This document shows positions 48,885 through 61,193 of a stretch of 64,000 bases of DNA, one piece after another. A program made the position numbers and the translations under genes. Source of the stretch: Hyparrhenia diplandra (taxonomy: Eukaryota; Streptophyta; Magnoliopsida; Poales; Poaceae); contig JADLZK010005832.1 in the NCBI GenBank assembly GCA_015847255.1, positions 1-64,000 of the forward strand, in the 5' to 3' direction. The number at the start of each line of letters is the position of its first letter. Positions within the stretch are counted from its first letter, which is position 1. A model generated the notes under the pieces. It saw only the letters and a list, made by a program, of their open reading frames with translations. It searched no databases and was not told where the DNA came from.

Positions 48885-49246
48885 CAACAAAGTATTCAGT
48901 AAGGTGGTTCCTAAAAGTGTACGGCAGTTCTCTTTTCCTAGCGTCAGTTGCTGGATTCATGCAGGCAAATATCCTGAAACAAGGATGACGTTCAACATAA
49001 CCCCCCCGTCTCCCCATTCAGCCAGGCAAAGTGTGCCCCTATCTCCATCCAGTACAGCACCAATTCTTTGAAGTGTCTCTGGAGGTGCAAGGTTAATCTC
49101 ATCAAGCAAAATCCAATGGCCTTTCCTCAAAGCTGAAATAAAAAAGCACCCTCCGCAAACTGTAATGACATGCCAGTAGCTGAATCAATTTGATTACAAG
49201 CTATATTTACTTTGGCAGAGAAGGTGTCCCAATCAGAAACGACATG
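48885..49246 (-). pseudogene. Extra fragment of MDN1 exon 16
   Basis: About 360 bases match 50,179-50,537 of copy 2 (the AAA2 Walker B and sensor region). They are closer to copy 2 than to copy 1: both have gttgctggattcatg, aatctcatcaagc and cccctatctcc where copy 1 differs. The frame is broken by several indels. At 49,246/49,247 it joins abruptly to sequence equivalent to copy 1 position 35,760. Confidence 0.85.
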
Positions 49247-52200
49247 GCTCATCTTCTGGAATTTCATCAACATGCACTTCAATAAAACGGTTGCGGAATG
49301 CCGGGACAGCATTTTACGCCCCCATAAAGCATAGGTGGTTTTGCGTAGCGAAAAGCATAAAATTAGGGTGTGCAGGTATAGTTTCTTGCCGCTCTGGCAC
49401 GAAGAGCTCCCTGTTGTCATCTAACAGCCTATTTAAAGCTTTCAGGACATCAGATGAAGCAAGATTTAGCTCATCCAAAACAATCCAGTGCCCCTCCCGC
49501 ACAGCCTTCACCAAAGCACCCTCCTGAAACTGAAGCTTCCCTTGACTGTCTGGCACATAAGTACCCAGATATTCTTGAAGATCAGTATGCTCATGATTGT
49601 TGATTCGGACAAACTCATGGCCAGTTTTTGCAGCAAGATACCTCACAAGGCTAGTTTTGCCACTTGATGTTGGCCCTTGTAAAAGAACAGGGTATCTTCC
49701 AATATAAACAGCACGGGCAAGGTTGATTATGTGCTCAGTAACACTTTGAGTTAACACATAGCTCCGCAGAAAATCATCTGATCCACAGCCACCTAACTGC
49801 ATAGGCTTTTCAATGTAGTCAGAAAAAGAAATGTTAGGTGGCACTCTTCCATCCAACAAAAGTGAAACTATTAAGTTCTTAATGATTTTTCCACTAGGGG
49901 CATCCAACATTGTAAGAAAGAACATACAGAAACCATCATAAATGGCTTTTTTTAGGCCAAATTTTTTCTCTGCATTTTTAATATATCCTAAAGCACGAGA
50001 TAGAGATCTCAAATTAAATTGAGGCTTCTGATTAGCTCCATCCTGCAGCCTCTCCTCACATTCCTTTTTGCAACTTTATAAAATTGAACAATACTATCTG
50101 TAACTCCATTTGTAACATTCAGACCATCCAGATATTTCCTGACAAAAAGGCGTAGATCATCGTCATCCATAAGATCATCAACAAAGTATTCAGTAAAGCG
50201 GTTCCTAAAAGTGTACGGCAGTTCTCTTTTCCCAGCGTCAGTTGCTGGATTCATGCAGGCAAATATCCGGAAACAAGGATGACGTTCAACATAACCCCTG
50301 TCTCCCCATTCTGCCAGGCAAAGTGTGCCCCTATCTCCATCCAGTACAGCACCAATTCTTTGAAGTGTCTCTGGAGGTGCAAGGTTAATCTCATCAAGCA
50401 AAATCCAATGGCCTTTCCTCAAAGCTGAAATAAAAGCACCCTCCACAAACTGTAATGACATGCCAGTAGCTGAATCAATTTGATTACAAGCTATATTTAG
50501 TTTGGCCGAGAAGGTGTCCCAATCAGAAACGACATGGGCTGGCAAAGGTCTTTTTCTCTTTGAACCACTTGAAGACTTAGAAATCCCTTCAATTAGCTTC
50601 TGAGCCCTAACAACAAATCTTGCCAAAGTGCGTAATAGTTTTATCCAATTCTTTTTCATTACACACTCATCACAGTGCTGTAGAATACGTTCGTTGTCCT
50701 GAATAAGTGAACAATTGGGTAAATAAACATCAAGACAGAATTGGAGTGAGGGTGGTAATATGAGAACCAAGCAGTAGACACACCTTTGAAGAAAAACTGC
50801 GACAAAAAAGATTCTTGAACTCCATATAAAGAGGAAAACATATTGACCGAGCATCTGTAGGCTTAAATCCCCCGAAGAGATCAGAAATATCACTTTGCTG
50901 GCTTAAGTTCTGAAATATAAATAAAACAACATTTTAGATTATAAATGATAAAAATTGTGAGACAAAAAAAAGTCAAGACTTTTTGACACAGCATGTTCTG
51001 GACTTTCTATGTTTGACATTCAGAAAGAGGTCCGACAATGCACGAAACAACTGGTAAACACAAACACAGTTATGATGGCATAGAAACAAGAACTATCAAC
51101 ATATGACGCTTCCAAATATTTAGAAGACAAGCATTTTCCAGTTGAGACATTTATAAAACATGTTGTTATGCCCGAATTTCAGTGGTGGTGGTGATAGTAG
51201 AGATGTTCCAGGCTCTAACACGGTAGAGGGTAGAAAATTGTGGCAGTTATATTTATACATATGCAACTCAGTGACAACAATAAATTTTACAGATGCAAAT
51301 ATGTAGTTGTCCCAGCTGAGAATTGTTTATGTTACTGATCTAACATACCACCACAGTCAACGGTTGTTTAAGCCAGGCAGCAAGATTCTGCACAATAGTA
51401 GTCTTCCCGGTACCAGTTTCACCAACAAGAAGAATGGGCTCATTGAATTTTATAGAACATGCAACTCTTTCAAGAATTTCTAATGCACACTGAATATCAG
51501 CAAAAGGCCCTTTCTGGATTAATGCCTACATATTTGAAGCCAGGAGTTAGCAAACAAATGAAAGCTTGACAAAGAGATGTATGGAGTAAACCAATGATTA
51601 TTTACGGGTTTGTCGGAGCATGGCAATGCAACTCTACCAACTTGCAGTTCCGTATCTCGGGCCTGTAAATTAAGAATGGTTGAGCATATGAAAATTCAAA
51701 GCATGACATATTTTAAGATAAGAAATGAATATACACATGCCTGGATGATGGGCTTTTCAGTAGGCTGCACTGTTTCTCCTCTGTACGGAACACCTAATAT
51801 TCTGGCAATTTCTCCTGCTGCATATAATTTATTCTCCGGAGATGATAAAGAGGCAGCGAAAATATCAACAGCCTAGAATTTAATAACAACACAAAAAGAG
51901 ACAAAGGTGCTTGAGATGACTGGAAGACCTGGTGTTTTATTCCACAATGATAATAATATAAGATAGCACATGTAAATTCTCCCATGTTCTCAGAACAGTG
52001 TAAGTTTATATAGGCCTTTTAACATTTACAGGTGGTACTATTTATAAATGACAGCGAAACTCTGAATAAATTTTCAAATGCAAAATTATTTAAAACAGCT
52101 GAGGCGTTGGCCACAATGAAACCATGAAATTCAAAATTAACTCCAACAATGAAAAACCTCGGAAGGCGTCCCCTCGTCGGGCAGCTCCCAGCCCATCCCG

Positions 52201-52988
52201 TCGCGCCCCACCTCCTTCCCTTCCCAGCCGCGCCGCTGCGAGCATGCCGCCGGGCAGGGCGGCGGCTCACCGGGTTGGCGGCGGGGGCATCTTTCGCGAT
52301 TCGACGGCGTAGGGCCGCGGTCGGTCCGCCGGTCCTCACCTCGCCGAGCCGTGTGGAGCTTCGTCGGGGAAGCCGCCGCGGTTGTGGTTACGCTGTCGGG
52401 CGCCCGTGCCGCCCGCAAAGGGGATGGCAGCGGGCTTCCTCCTCCATGGTCCTAGTTCCTCCCGTCCTCCATCGCCACGAAGGTGGCGGCATAGGCGGGG
52501 CCGCGGATCCGTGGCCCGATGGCCGATCCGTTGTCCATGGTCGGCGCGTCACGGTGGCCGGCGGCGGTCACAACGGTGGTGGCGGGGTTCGTGCGTGAGG
52601 CGGCTGGGGCGGCACTCTCTTCTCGCTGCTCCCCGCCCCTCGTGACCCCGGCTGCGGTGGCGGCGGTGGCGGACTTAATTTCTTATAGCGGCGACCCGGC
52701 CTCTCGAGGGTGCTTTGGTTGTGTCCATGGCACCACCGGCGGCGCTTTGCTCCGTGACTAAGGAGAAGGAGGCACCGGCGGCGGGGGGTTGCCGGTTTGG
52801 AGCCCAGCATCTGGATCCAAGGGTCCCAAGACATGGAGGCGGCGCCCGTGATGGTGAGGGCATGTACGTGGCTGTTGGCGGCGTTGTCGCGGCGAACTCG
52901 GCCGGTGACAATGCCGACGATGATGGTCGATGGTGTGTGACACAAGCGCGAAGTCGGGTTTGGCTCTGCGATGGACCCGGTCGGAGGG

Positions 52989-54319
52989 GGGGAGGGAATA
53001 AGGGCCTGTTTGGTTCCATGGACTAGAGACTAGGGACCGATTAGGGACTAATTAGGGACTAATATTAGTCTCTAAAGGTGTTTGGTTCAAAGGACTAATG
53101 AGGGACTAGAGTCGACGGCCCGACTAGTGCATGCACAAATGAGTTGACGACCGACAAGAGCACAAACTAGTCCCAATTAGACTCTCAGGAGGGGCTAATG
53201 GACTAGGGACTAGTTGGGACTAAAAATTAGTCCATTAGTCTTGGTGTTTGGTAAATTAGGGACTAATTGGGACTAAAAATTAGTCCCTAGTCTCTAGTCC
53301 CGTGGAACCAAACGGGGCCTAACTTTTTACCATTATAGCGGTTGCCAACTCTCCAAATATCACCCTAACGGATGGCGCTATTTTTTTAGCATCGTTTCGT
53401 GCAATCCGATACATTTTTACCACTTTCGTCTACGTGGCATGCCCGTGCAGCTCCTGCCCTCTCCTAACTCCTTCATTCCACTGACATGTGGGCCCCACTC
53501 GTCAGTTTCGTCTTCCACCTTCAGCCGGTCGAGCTCTCTCCCACGTCGTTGCCGCTCTCTGGGGGATGAAGCTGGGGCTGACACATTTCTAACCTTCAAC
53601 ACCCTAATTTCCTTTGTCCACGGTGATCCACGAGAGAAGAGCAGGGAAATGGAGCACGCGCCGTGGTCGACGTCATGAGAGGGCGCTGGAGCACGGGCTC
53701 GGGTCGATCCCAGGCGGAGCAAAGACGTCCCGGAGGTCAACGGCGCCGGCGGTGGCCTCGACATCGGCCAAGGGGGGGAGCAGCCGGTCGCGCCCGCCCT
53801 CGGCCGGTGCCGGCAAGCGCCCCCCGGCCGCCTGGTGCGGGTGCGGGTGCCTCAACGAGCCTCGGAGGGGCCGGGCGCAAGACTCGTGGGCCACTCGGCT
53901 TGGCCTGCGGGCCGCGGTCCTCCCGACCGTAGCCGGCGGGCGGCGATCGATGGGGCAGCTCGATGGCCGGCCGCCGGGCGGCCGAGAGGCGGGAAAGCGG
54001 CGCGGTCGGGTTCAAGCGGAGGAAGAAGGGGACGGGGACAGTGGAACGACAGCGGGCGTCGGCGCGGGGGCGACTTCGGCGGGCGGCGCCGGTCTCTCTC
54101 GTCAAGGCAGGGAAGGGGAAAGATGGGGAACGGGAGGCGAGGGCATTCACATCTTTTTGCGCCCGGATCCAGCGTGGACAGCTGCGTTGGCGTGCCACAT
54201 AGACGAAAGTGGTAAAATGTATGGGATTGCACGACAAGAGTGCTAAAAAAATAGTGTCATCCGTTAGAGTGATATTTGGAGAGTTGCCAACCGCTATAAT
54301 GGTAAAAAGTTATATTTTC
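52989..54319. mobile_element. MULE-type element with long inverted ends
   Basis: Terminal inverted repeats of about 120 bp (from about 53,320 rightward and from 54,312 leftward) match at roughly nine positions in ten. Shared words are taactttttaccattatagc, ctctccaaatatcac and accactttcgtcta. The 9-mer GTCGGAGGG occurs on both sides (52980-52988 and 54320-54328), the target size of Mutator-like elements; a few extra G next to the left copy suggest slippage. The interior (about 53,450-54,190) is strikingly GC-rich and gene-like in composition, but no parent gene was recognised, so a Pack-MULE is possible and unproven. Confidence 0.75.
53002..53319. mobile_element. Tourist MITE nested in the MULE
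   Basis: 318 bp with ends GGGCCTGTTTGGTTCCA and, reverse-complemented, GGCCCCGTTTGGTTCCA. The target TAA is duplicated on both sides (52999-53001 and 53320-53322). The interior is built of repeated agggactaatt/attagtccct words. It lies inside the outer edge of the MULE left terminus, so it is the youngest of the three nested elements. Confidence 0.88.
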
Positions 54320-55166
54320 GTCGGAGGGTGGCTGCCGACGCAGTGAAGGCGCTTACTGCGTGCATCCGGCTCATCGATGCCCCTCTCGATGAGGCTTCCG
54401 TGGGGTGGCGGGACAACAGCGATGGCGGTGAAGGTTGACAAGGGGTCGGGTTTCACGCGACCCGACATTTGTGCTAGAGAGTTCTAGGCTTAAAAGTGGG
54501 CGACAGCGACTTATTTGTTAGGCGCCGGGCAGCGTGTTTCCCCCTTTAGTATGTATTCCAAGGATGAAAACTCAGTCCATGTTGGACATGCGGTGGCGGC
54601 GCCATTAGCGCCGCCAGGCGCCGCTTCCTTCCCCGGCGTCGCATTTGGAGCATCGTCGTGGCTTCACTTAAATGTAATGAGAGAGCTGCTCTTCGGTTTG
54701 AGCTTGTCGTGGCTTCGGCTCGATGGAATGCGCGAGGGTTCGCAGTTGCAATGTCGAACTGCTCTTCAGTTTGAGCTTGGCAACGATGACCCGGTGGCTG
54801 CCGTTAGCTTCAAACCTGTTGGGGGTGACTAGTAGATGGCCTGCCATGGGAGGTCGGAGCTGTTGGCAGCTTGGCTTCCATGCTCGACAACGATGACCCA
54901 TAGCACTGTCGTGTTTGTGCTGAGTCGTGTTGCGTGGGGTGGTTAGCCCTTCGGTGCCTTTTAGCATCTCGTTTGGCTAACCTTTTTTGTACATAATATT
55001 CATTATTCTTAATTGAGCGGCAGCTCCTGCCTTTGTTCAAAAAAAAAAAAAAACTCCAACAATAACATGGCATTTGTATTTCTGCAGTGTGTACGAAGTA
55101 CAGTAATCCATAAGCCCAAGCTTGAACATGAAGGGTCATGACAACAGTTCGCATCATTAAGTGGTA

Positions 55167-55499
55167 CTCCCTCTGCTCCAAATAGTAGTTCGCTTTAGTT
55201 TTGTTCTAAGTCAAATTTCTCTAGCTTTTACCAAGTTATTTATTTTTCATGCACCTACATTTTTTTTTTTTTTTTTGAAACTTAACCAGGGGGGAGAGTT
55301 TTCCCACCTTTTCATTTCAAAAGAACTCACGCCCCAGCAAAGCTTAGAGCGTGAGGAAGAGTTTTACATGTGTAACGGGATATGTCTTCACAGTGCATGT
55401 ATTTGTAGTTGGAGATGTTAATATGTTCTATTAAACTTGGCCAAAGCTAGAGAAGTTTGACTTAGGACAAAGTTGAAGTGAAGTATATATGGAACAGAG
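55167..55499. mobile_element. Stowaway MITE of copy 2, with inserted LINE tail
   Basis: The same element as at 39086-39332. In this copy it is interrupted at about 55,261-55,380 by a poly(T) run and a short sequence. Reverse-complemented, that insert ends in cctggttaagtttc plus poly(A), the 3' end of a grass LINE inserted on the minus strand and 5' truncated. Confidence 0.65.
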
Positions 55500-57575
55500 T
55501 ATATTCCAAAAGGCAGAATAGCACCAATACCGTGAAAGCAGCTTTCAAACATTCACGCCGCAGTTGTCAGTTTCACTCACTATGGCTTGCAAGATGCAAC
55601 TTTGACAGCTAGATCATGTCATAATATGATGAGATATTCCTAGAATGACATTGCATTTTTTATAGAAGAGATTTATTAAACAACATGCACAACCCAAAAC
55701 ATGCTACATTTAGAAGGAAGAGAAAGCAACAAACCTCATGATAAATTAATTTCAATCCACTAGATACAAATCTGGGGTCCTCAAAGTTGAGATCGGTCCC
55801 TAATATTCTCTTGCACCACTTGAGCAGGTCCCTACGAAGTATGATAAATATAAGTACCCATTATCACAGATTGATAGCAGGCAATCTGCTGCAAGATTTA
55901 CGAAGTGCACACCTTAACGAAAATCTGTGCAGAACACGATGAGATAAACCTCCTCCTAAGTTGAGGCCACCAAACTGATAAGATCCAAGAGAGTTGACCT
56001 TTCAAAAGGTATCTACATGCCATACAAGAGATTATTTATTTATTTTTTGACGAATCTAAGAGATTAGTTATTCCCTCTGAGCTATGGTCAAATATACATG
56101 ATGTTTCAGGCAGCAAATTTGACTAGAAAGCATTTTTTTTGAAATGTAAAGCATTTTAATTTTGCTGTCTGAAACATTATCTAGAAGTGACTGGAGGTAG
56201 AAAAAGATACAAGTATGTTCCATCTACCTATGAGTTTGGAAGAGATGGGCTCCAAGCTTGGGTAGCATCCTTTAATTATATTAACCATGTCACTCTGATT
56301 AGGCTCTCCCACCATCACTTTTCTCCACAATGCACTAGATGTGAGTTTTCCTGTCAAAGGAGCAAACAGATGACATGAATTGGCAGATGCCAATATTTTG
56401 CTCCTTAAGGGAAATTGCGAGATTAAGGAAATATAGAGCTGTTTCTGTGTGGGCAGAACTCAAACAAACAGTCCTGATCATGCTTGTTGCTTATCAAATT
56501 TTTAGTACACCGCTACAAGTATAAACTAAGAAAAAATTCTGTAGTGCGCACTACAGTATATTATAACATCATATATAATTTCAACCAACTGACAAACCTG
56601 GCAGATCATGGGAAACATCATTCTTTGATGTAGTGATGGTAGCAAAGAATTGGAAACTCTCAGCAACTTCAATGGCCTACATGAGACGATAGTGACTTAT
56701 TCCTCTATTACAGTGGCAGTCATGAATCTACAACAGGGTTTTAGCATTTTGCGTGTGTGCGCGCACACAGAGTAACTTCAAAAGTAATCAACTTCGAGTA
56801 TTGTCAGAAATCAGAAGGCAAGTCTTACCTCTGCATAGCCAACTGAAAAGGTATTTGAACCTTCCAATAAAGGTAGTAAAATTGACTGCACATAGCTAGG
56901 TGCCTTGTCTATGTCTTCAAACACAATCCAAAGCCCTTTGACAATGGCCTGCTCGGCATAGGATTAAAGATATTAATATGCTAGGAGGAAAAAGAAACTA
57001 CCCCAGGATTATATGAAGAACAGTACTCTCCTATACAGACCTGTGTAAGCAAACCAGGAGCCCACTTGAATTCACCAGGTTTCTCTGTGCAAACGTAACT
57101 TCCTAATAAGGTCCTACCATCCATTTTCTCATCCATGTGGATAAAAAGTACTGCAAATGCACTTTGCTTAAATATATAGAAGATTAACAAGATGGATAAA
57201 TATTTATAGAAGATCAACAGTGTCATGCCATCATCAGGGATGAGATACACGTTTCCAAAAAGCTTCAATAAGCAGCAATTTTGTATTGGATAAAGATGAA
57301 ACAGAACTATGGAATCATGATTTTTCTAGATTTTTGCTTTGAAAGGTTCCAACCATTGGCGCCTTTGACTAAATAATTTATCAAATGTTAGAAATAAACA
57401 GAAAATGTGATGTACATGCACATACTTAAATTAAATAAATAAATAACCCTTTGCATGTGCCTATGGATTCTGGAATATGAAGAAGCAAAATTCAGTTCTG
57501 GAACCAGTAACAACATCCGGCGTATATCACCAACAAATAAACACGATAGTATGATACAACAGAACTTATTGTTCC

Positions 57576-57745
57576 TTTTTTTGAAGCCTCTCATATACAT
57601 GCACGAACACATGCCCACACCACCCACACTCACACTACAGATGAAAACGGGGAATAAATCAAGGTGAGGCCCCTGGATTCAAGAATCGGACCCAGGACCG
57701 GCTGCTCCAACCACTGGGAACAAGCCAACCGAGCTACGCCGGTCC
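57576..57745 (-). mobile_element. tRNA-derived SINE, copy 2 only
   Basis: On the minus strand it begins gaccggcgtagctcggttgg (box A-like), has ggtccgattct (box B-like), and ends in a run of seven A (T at 57576-57582). Imperfect target copies flank it: aacagaacttattgttcc on the left and aacagatcttttgttcc on the right. Copy 1 has a single copy of this target near 41,592 (aacagattttatcgttcc). Confidence 0.75.
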
Positions 57746-59492
57746 TCAACAGATCTTTTGTTCCTATGCATACTCCTTTCACACAATTAAGTATGTGGCT
57801 CAGTAAGCATATACCTGTTCCATCCCAAAAAGAATGCACATCTCGCTTTTTTGAGAAATCAAAATTTTTAAAGTTTGACCAAATATATACAAAAAAAAAA
57901 CTACTCCCTTTCATTCCAAATTATAAGACCCTTTGGCTTTTCTCGATACATAGCTTTTGCTATGCACTTACATGTACACTATGTCTAGTCTAGTTAAAGC
58001 AATGTATCTAGAAAAGCCAAATGTCTTACAATTTGGAAATATTTATGACGTGCACTAAGTAACTTAAGATTAATAATGGATTATATTTTCATATTAAAAG
58101 ATTTAGAGATACAAATGTTGATACTATTTTCTATAAAAATCTGGTCATCAAATTTTAGAAGTTTAACATGTCAAAAAATGTGAGGTGCGTTTTTTTATGG
58201 GACGGAATCAAACCATATCCATCAGTTGGACACCCTTCAGACACTTTTTAACTTGAATAGATCTTCATAAACATACATCGTAAATACCTCGATTTCCAAC
58301 TGTTTGAGACAACCTGTGAATAAGTGCAGTTTTCCCAGCACCAACAGGCCCATAGAGAAGTACAGGCCACTTCTGGCCAACTGCCATCAAAGCTACCTCG
58401 TAACTCTTTTTTTAAAGTAGCAGTAAGCACAAACGGCCTGACAGATAAAACAATCACAGATAAGTGTAAGCAACACAAATGTAGTGAGAAACAAGGAACA
58501 GTGGAAAATAAAGGTGAAATGCTCATACCTTCCAATGCTATAATTTCCTCCTGTTGCAACATCTGGCCAATCCAACAAACATTCAGGCATGATGAGACCA
58601 TCTATACTACTTCTCGAATTTCTATTGTCATTCTGACGATATAAAGACGCTTTCTCTAAGGAGGTGTCCATGCAAAACTCCTTCCACCTAAAAGCACAAT
58701 AGGTTGTTACCAGAATACCATGATGCTCTCCAGTCTCCAAACAAAAGAAACAATAGCAAGAGAAAGGGAAAGCAAGAAGAAACCTCAGACTACATTTAAA
58801 TGCTTCATCTGCTCGCAGACCAAAACTTTCAATAGTCATATCGCTTGCTTTTTAAAACCACCATAAGAATATGTATCGTGCACCATTTCAAGTCCAATCC
58901 AAGTGAGGAGTCAACTAAACTATAGTCAGTGGTACAATGTGCAAGGTCTAAAAAGCAAGACCAATCCCATTGTTCACAAAATATTCTGGGTTCCAATTCT
59001 AGAAACCGGCGAGATACTTGTACAGCATTAAGAAACAAATGCAGTTCCTGAAAGCAAAACTGTATCAATCAAAATGTAAACCATTTAAGTACAGTCTGAG
59101 TACAACTCAAATCCAACAGGTAAAATCACATGTAGAGTCAAAGGTGTAGTGAGAAGCTGAAAAGCAACTATGCAGGTCATATAGTGAAGATGAGTTTCCT
59201 AACTTAAATGAAAAGGAGAGCTGCCATTGTGTTTCAAAAAAAAATAGTGGAGATGAGAGGTAAGGCAGACATGCATTTGACACATGTCAATAAGTACCTT
59301 GGAAGTAACTTGTGATGGGAAACTTGCACATAGAAGCCTTTGGAATGGTGGTGGAGAAAACTTAAAGTAGTTCAAAAACAGGTCTGCCAGAAATAATAGT
59401 GGTAAGCTAGTTGCACGACATAAATATAATATTTGTTTACATGCCATTATTTGCACAAAAATCCAATTAGTTAAGACACTATGTAAAAAAAG

Positions 59493-59553
59493 TATCACAG
59501 ACGAGCATAAGGATATATTACAGACCTGTGTCCATATACAACCGTCTGTGATA
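59493..59553. repeat. Short inverted repeat, transposon remnant
   Basis: tatcacagacg and cgtctgtgata face each other 61 bases apart, in a copy-2 intron region not matched by copy 1. The cgtctgtgat motif is frequent in grass CACTA/MULE-derived remnants, but no complete element is delimited. Confidence 0.4.
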
Positions 59554-60663
59554 CAAACAAGACGCATCTGTAGTAAGACTTCACTACAAACAAGCTTACC
59601 TCTTAAGCGTCTGGAGTAACAATTGACCATAATACACTATATAAAGCTCCAAACCAATGTGTGCCATGGTTCAGTAGCAAAGCAGGCACACGTAAATTTC
59701 CTGATAACTGAAACGTGCATGTAAATTTTGGCATATGTAACTACTAATCCTGATAATAATTCCATGTCCCACTGAGTTGAGCGTGCAAGCTCAATTAAAT
59801 CAGCAAATATTTTAGTTCCACCTGAAAGATACTTGCATCTGTGCAAACTGCGGCATTTGCATTTGAGTCAAAAATTTATACTAGGTTTGGACTCCTGTCC
59901 ACCCAGATCATTACCCGACATATGGATTCCACAGGAGGCCAAATTCACAAACGTCGAAGAGCAAAATTAGCACTCCCTGGCAAACAGGATTCGTAATGCA
60001 GACTTGATAGACAGTCCAAATAACACCAACTATTGTTTTCTGCAACTGGTAAACTAAAATATGCCTATATTTCAAATTAGGTTGCATGCATGTCACATGA
60101 AACTATTCAAATTGAACACAGTCTAAGGAACAGGTCAATTGCTCTGCTCCAAAATTCAGTGGTGACGAATTGGGAGTGCAAACAAGTACAGAAGTGCCTA
60201 GGAGCGGGCCACTAATCACTTCACCTGAGCAAGTAGGGTGCGAGGTCGAGGGGCGCGCGCTAGCGCGAGGCACGCTATCTCTCGTGCAGCCGCAGGTACC
60301 TACGCCTGGAGAGGTAGAATTCAACGACGCGGACGTCCCCCTCCCCGGCCTCATCCTCCAGGTGAGCAGCGTCATCATTCCACGAGTGCAGTCTAGCGCG
60401 GAGCAGCGCGACAGCCTGGTTGATCAGGGCCGGCGCAACCGGGAGGAAGCAGCCGAGCACGGGTATGGTGTAGTGCGGGTGCAGCAGTAGCTCGGCGAGC
60501 GCGGCGGCCGGCGACGAGGCGAGCACGTGGAGGCGCGGGTCGGAGTGGAGCGCCGGGCAGCGGGCTAATAGCCGCGCGAGGGCCTGGACCGTGGAGAAAA
60601 CGCCGTCGAGCGACATGGGCGCGCGGTGGGGCGAAAGAGGACGATGGTTTGTTGGGGCGCGTG

Positions 60664-60705
60664 TATATATTGGAGGTGGTGCCGTGGTGATTTTGGTTAG
60701 GGTTT
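60664..60705 (-). promoter_or_regulatory. Duplicated MDN1 promoter of copy 2
   Basis: The TATATAT box (60664-60670) and telo-box (ttagggttt, 60697-60705) of the MDN1 promoter are retained upstream of the copy 2 start. Similarity to copy 1 fades at about 60,720, so the duplicated unit includes only the core promoter and lacks the GGGCC motif. Confidence 0.55.
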
Positions 60706-60720
60706 AAGTGCGGCGGTGTG

Positions 60721-61193
60721 AGAAAAGCCGGTACAAATGTGTGTATTTTCATTTAGGGTTTGCTATGCTAAAGTCAGATTCTGGTTCCGCAAATGCTATT
60801 TCTCGTTTTAATAAACTATATAAACAAAAATACATTTAAAAACCTGTTTTTTTGGAAGAGAAGCAACTTAAATAAATAAACTTAAATTTGTTGCACTTAA
60901 TTCTTTGCAAAACCACAAAGAAAGAATGCGAGACGGAACCAAAAAACGTGTAAAACTACGTTTCTATCGATTCACCTGCGTAGCACACAAAAGGCAGAGT
61001 TGTTTCTCTCGGTTTCCGTAAATACTGATCATTTGCTGGTGAGGTTGAGTCGGAATGGTTCCATGGTGCCAAACGCATCCTAAATATTTTTTTTATTGAG
61101 CATGTACTTGTAGAGAGTTATGACGATCATATCAAAAAAAGAGAAGAAGAAGAAGAAGAAGAGCTAAGGAAGAGGCAGAAGGCTTAAAAGATA
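60721..61193. other. Spacer
   Basis: No gene seen. A (GAA)n microsatellite lies at about 61,141-61,162. Confidence 0.4.

Larger units (their letters stand above)
52151..55051 (+). mobile_element. LINE-like retroposon with poly(A), copy 2 only
   Basis: The insertion is flanked by the 12-bp duplication AACTCCAACAAT (52139-52150 and 55052-55063). It ends in gctcctgcctttgttc followed by about 15 A, the 3' form of grass LINE-type retroposons. The 5' part is very GC-rich. No reverse transcriptase is visible, so it is non-autonomous. A MULE with a nested Tourist interrupts it; without these the core is about 1.6 kb. Copy 1 has an unoccupied site near 38,990. Confidence 0.8.
49247..60616 (-). pseudogene. 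Truncated tandem copy of MDN1 (exons 1-16)
   Basis: A direct duplicate of the MDN1 region 35,760-44,320, lying upstream of the full gene. It has an own start (MSLDGVFSTVQALARLL at 60,616), AAA1, AAA2 (GETGTGKTT at about 51,410) and AAA3 (GPTSSGKTS), and ends after HPNFMLFATQN. Several exons are intact, including 4 and 12-15. Breaks: a two-base insertion giving TAG at 60275-60277 in exon 1, an extra base in exon 2 (59298-59383, 86 bases against 85), an A-run change at exon 5, a missing A in exon 16 near 50,070 (ending KRNVRRGCRMEL), and the 3' truncation. AAA4-6, linker and MIDAS are absent. Even unbroken it could give only an N-terminal half-ring, so it is called a pseudogene. Confidence 0.88.

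Noticed and set aside
53614..54246. 210-codon open frame in the GC-rich block of copy 2
   Set aside because: It lies inside the MULE, several frames on both strands are open, and the Gly/Arg-rich product has no recognised domain.
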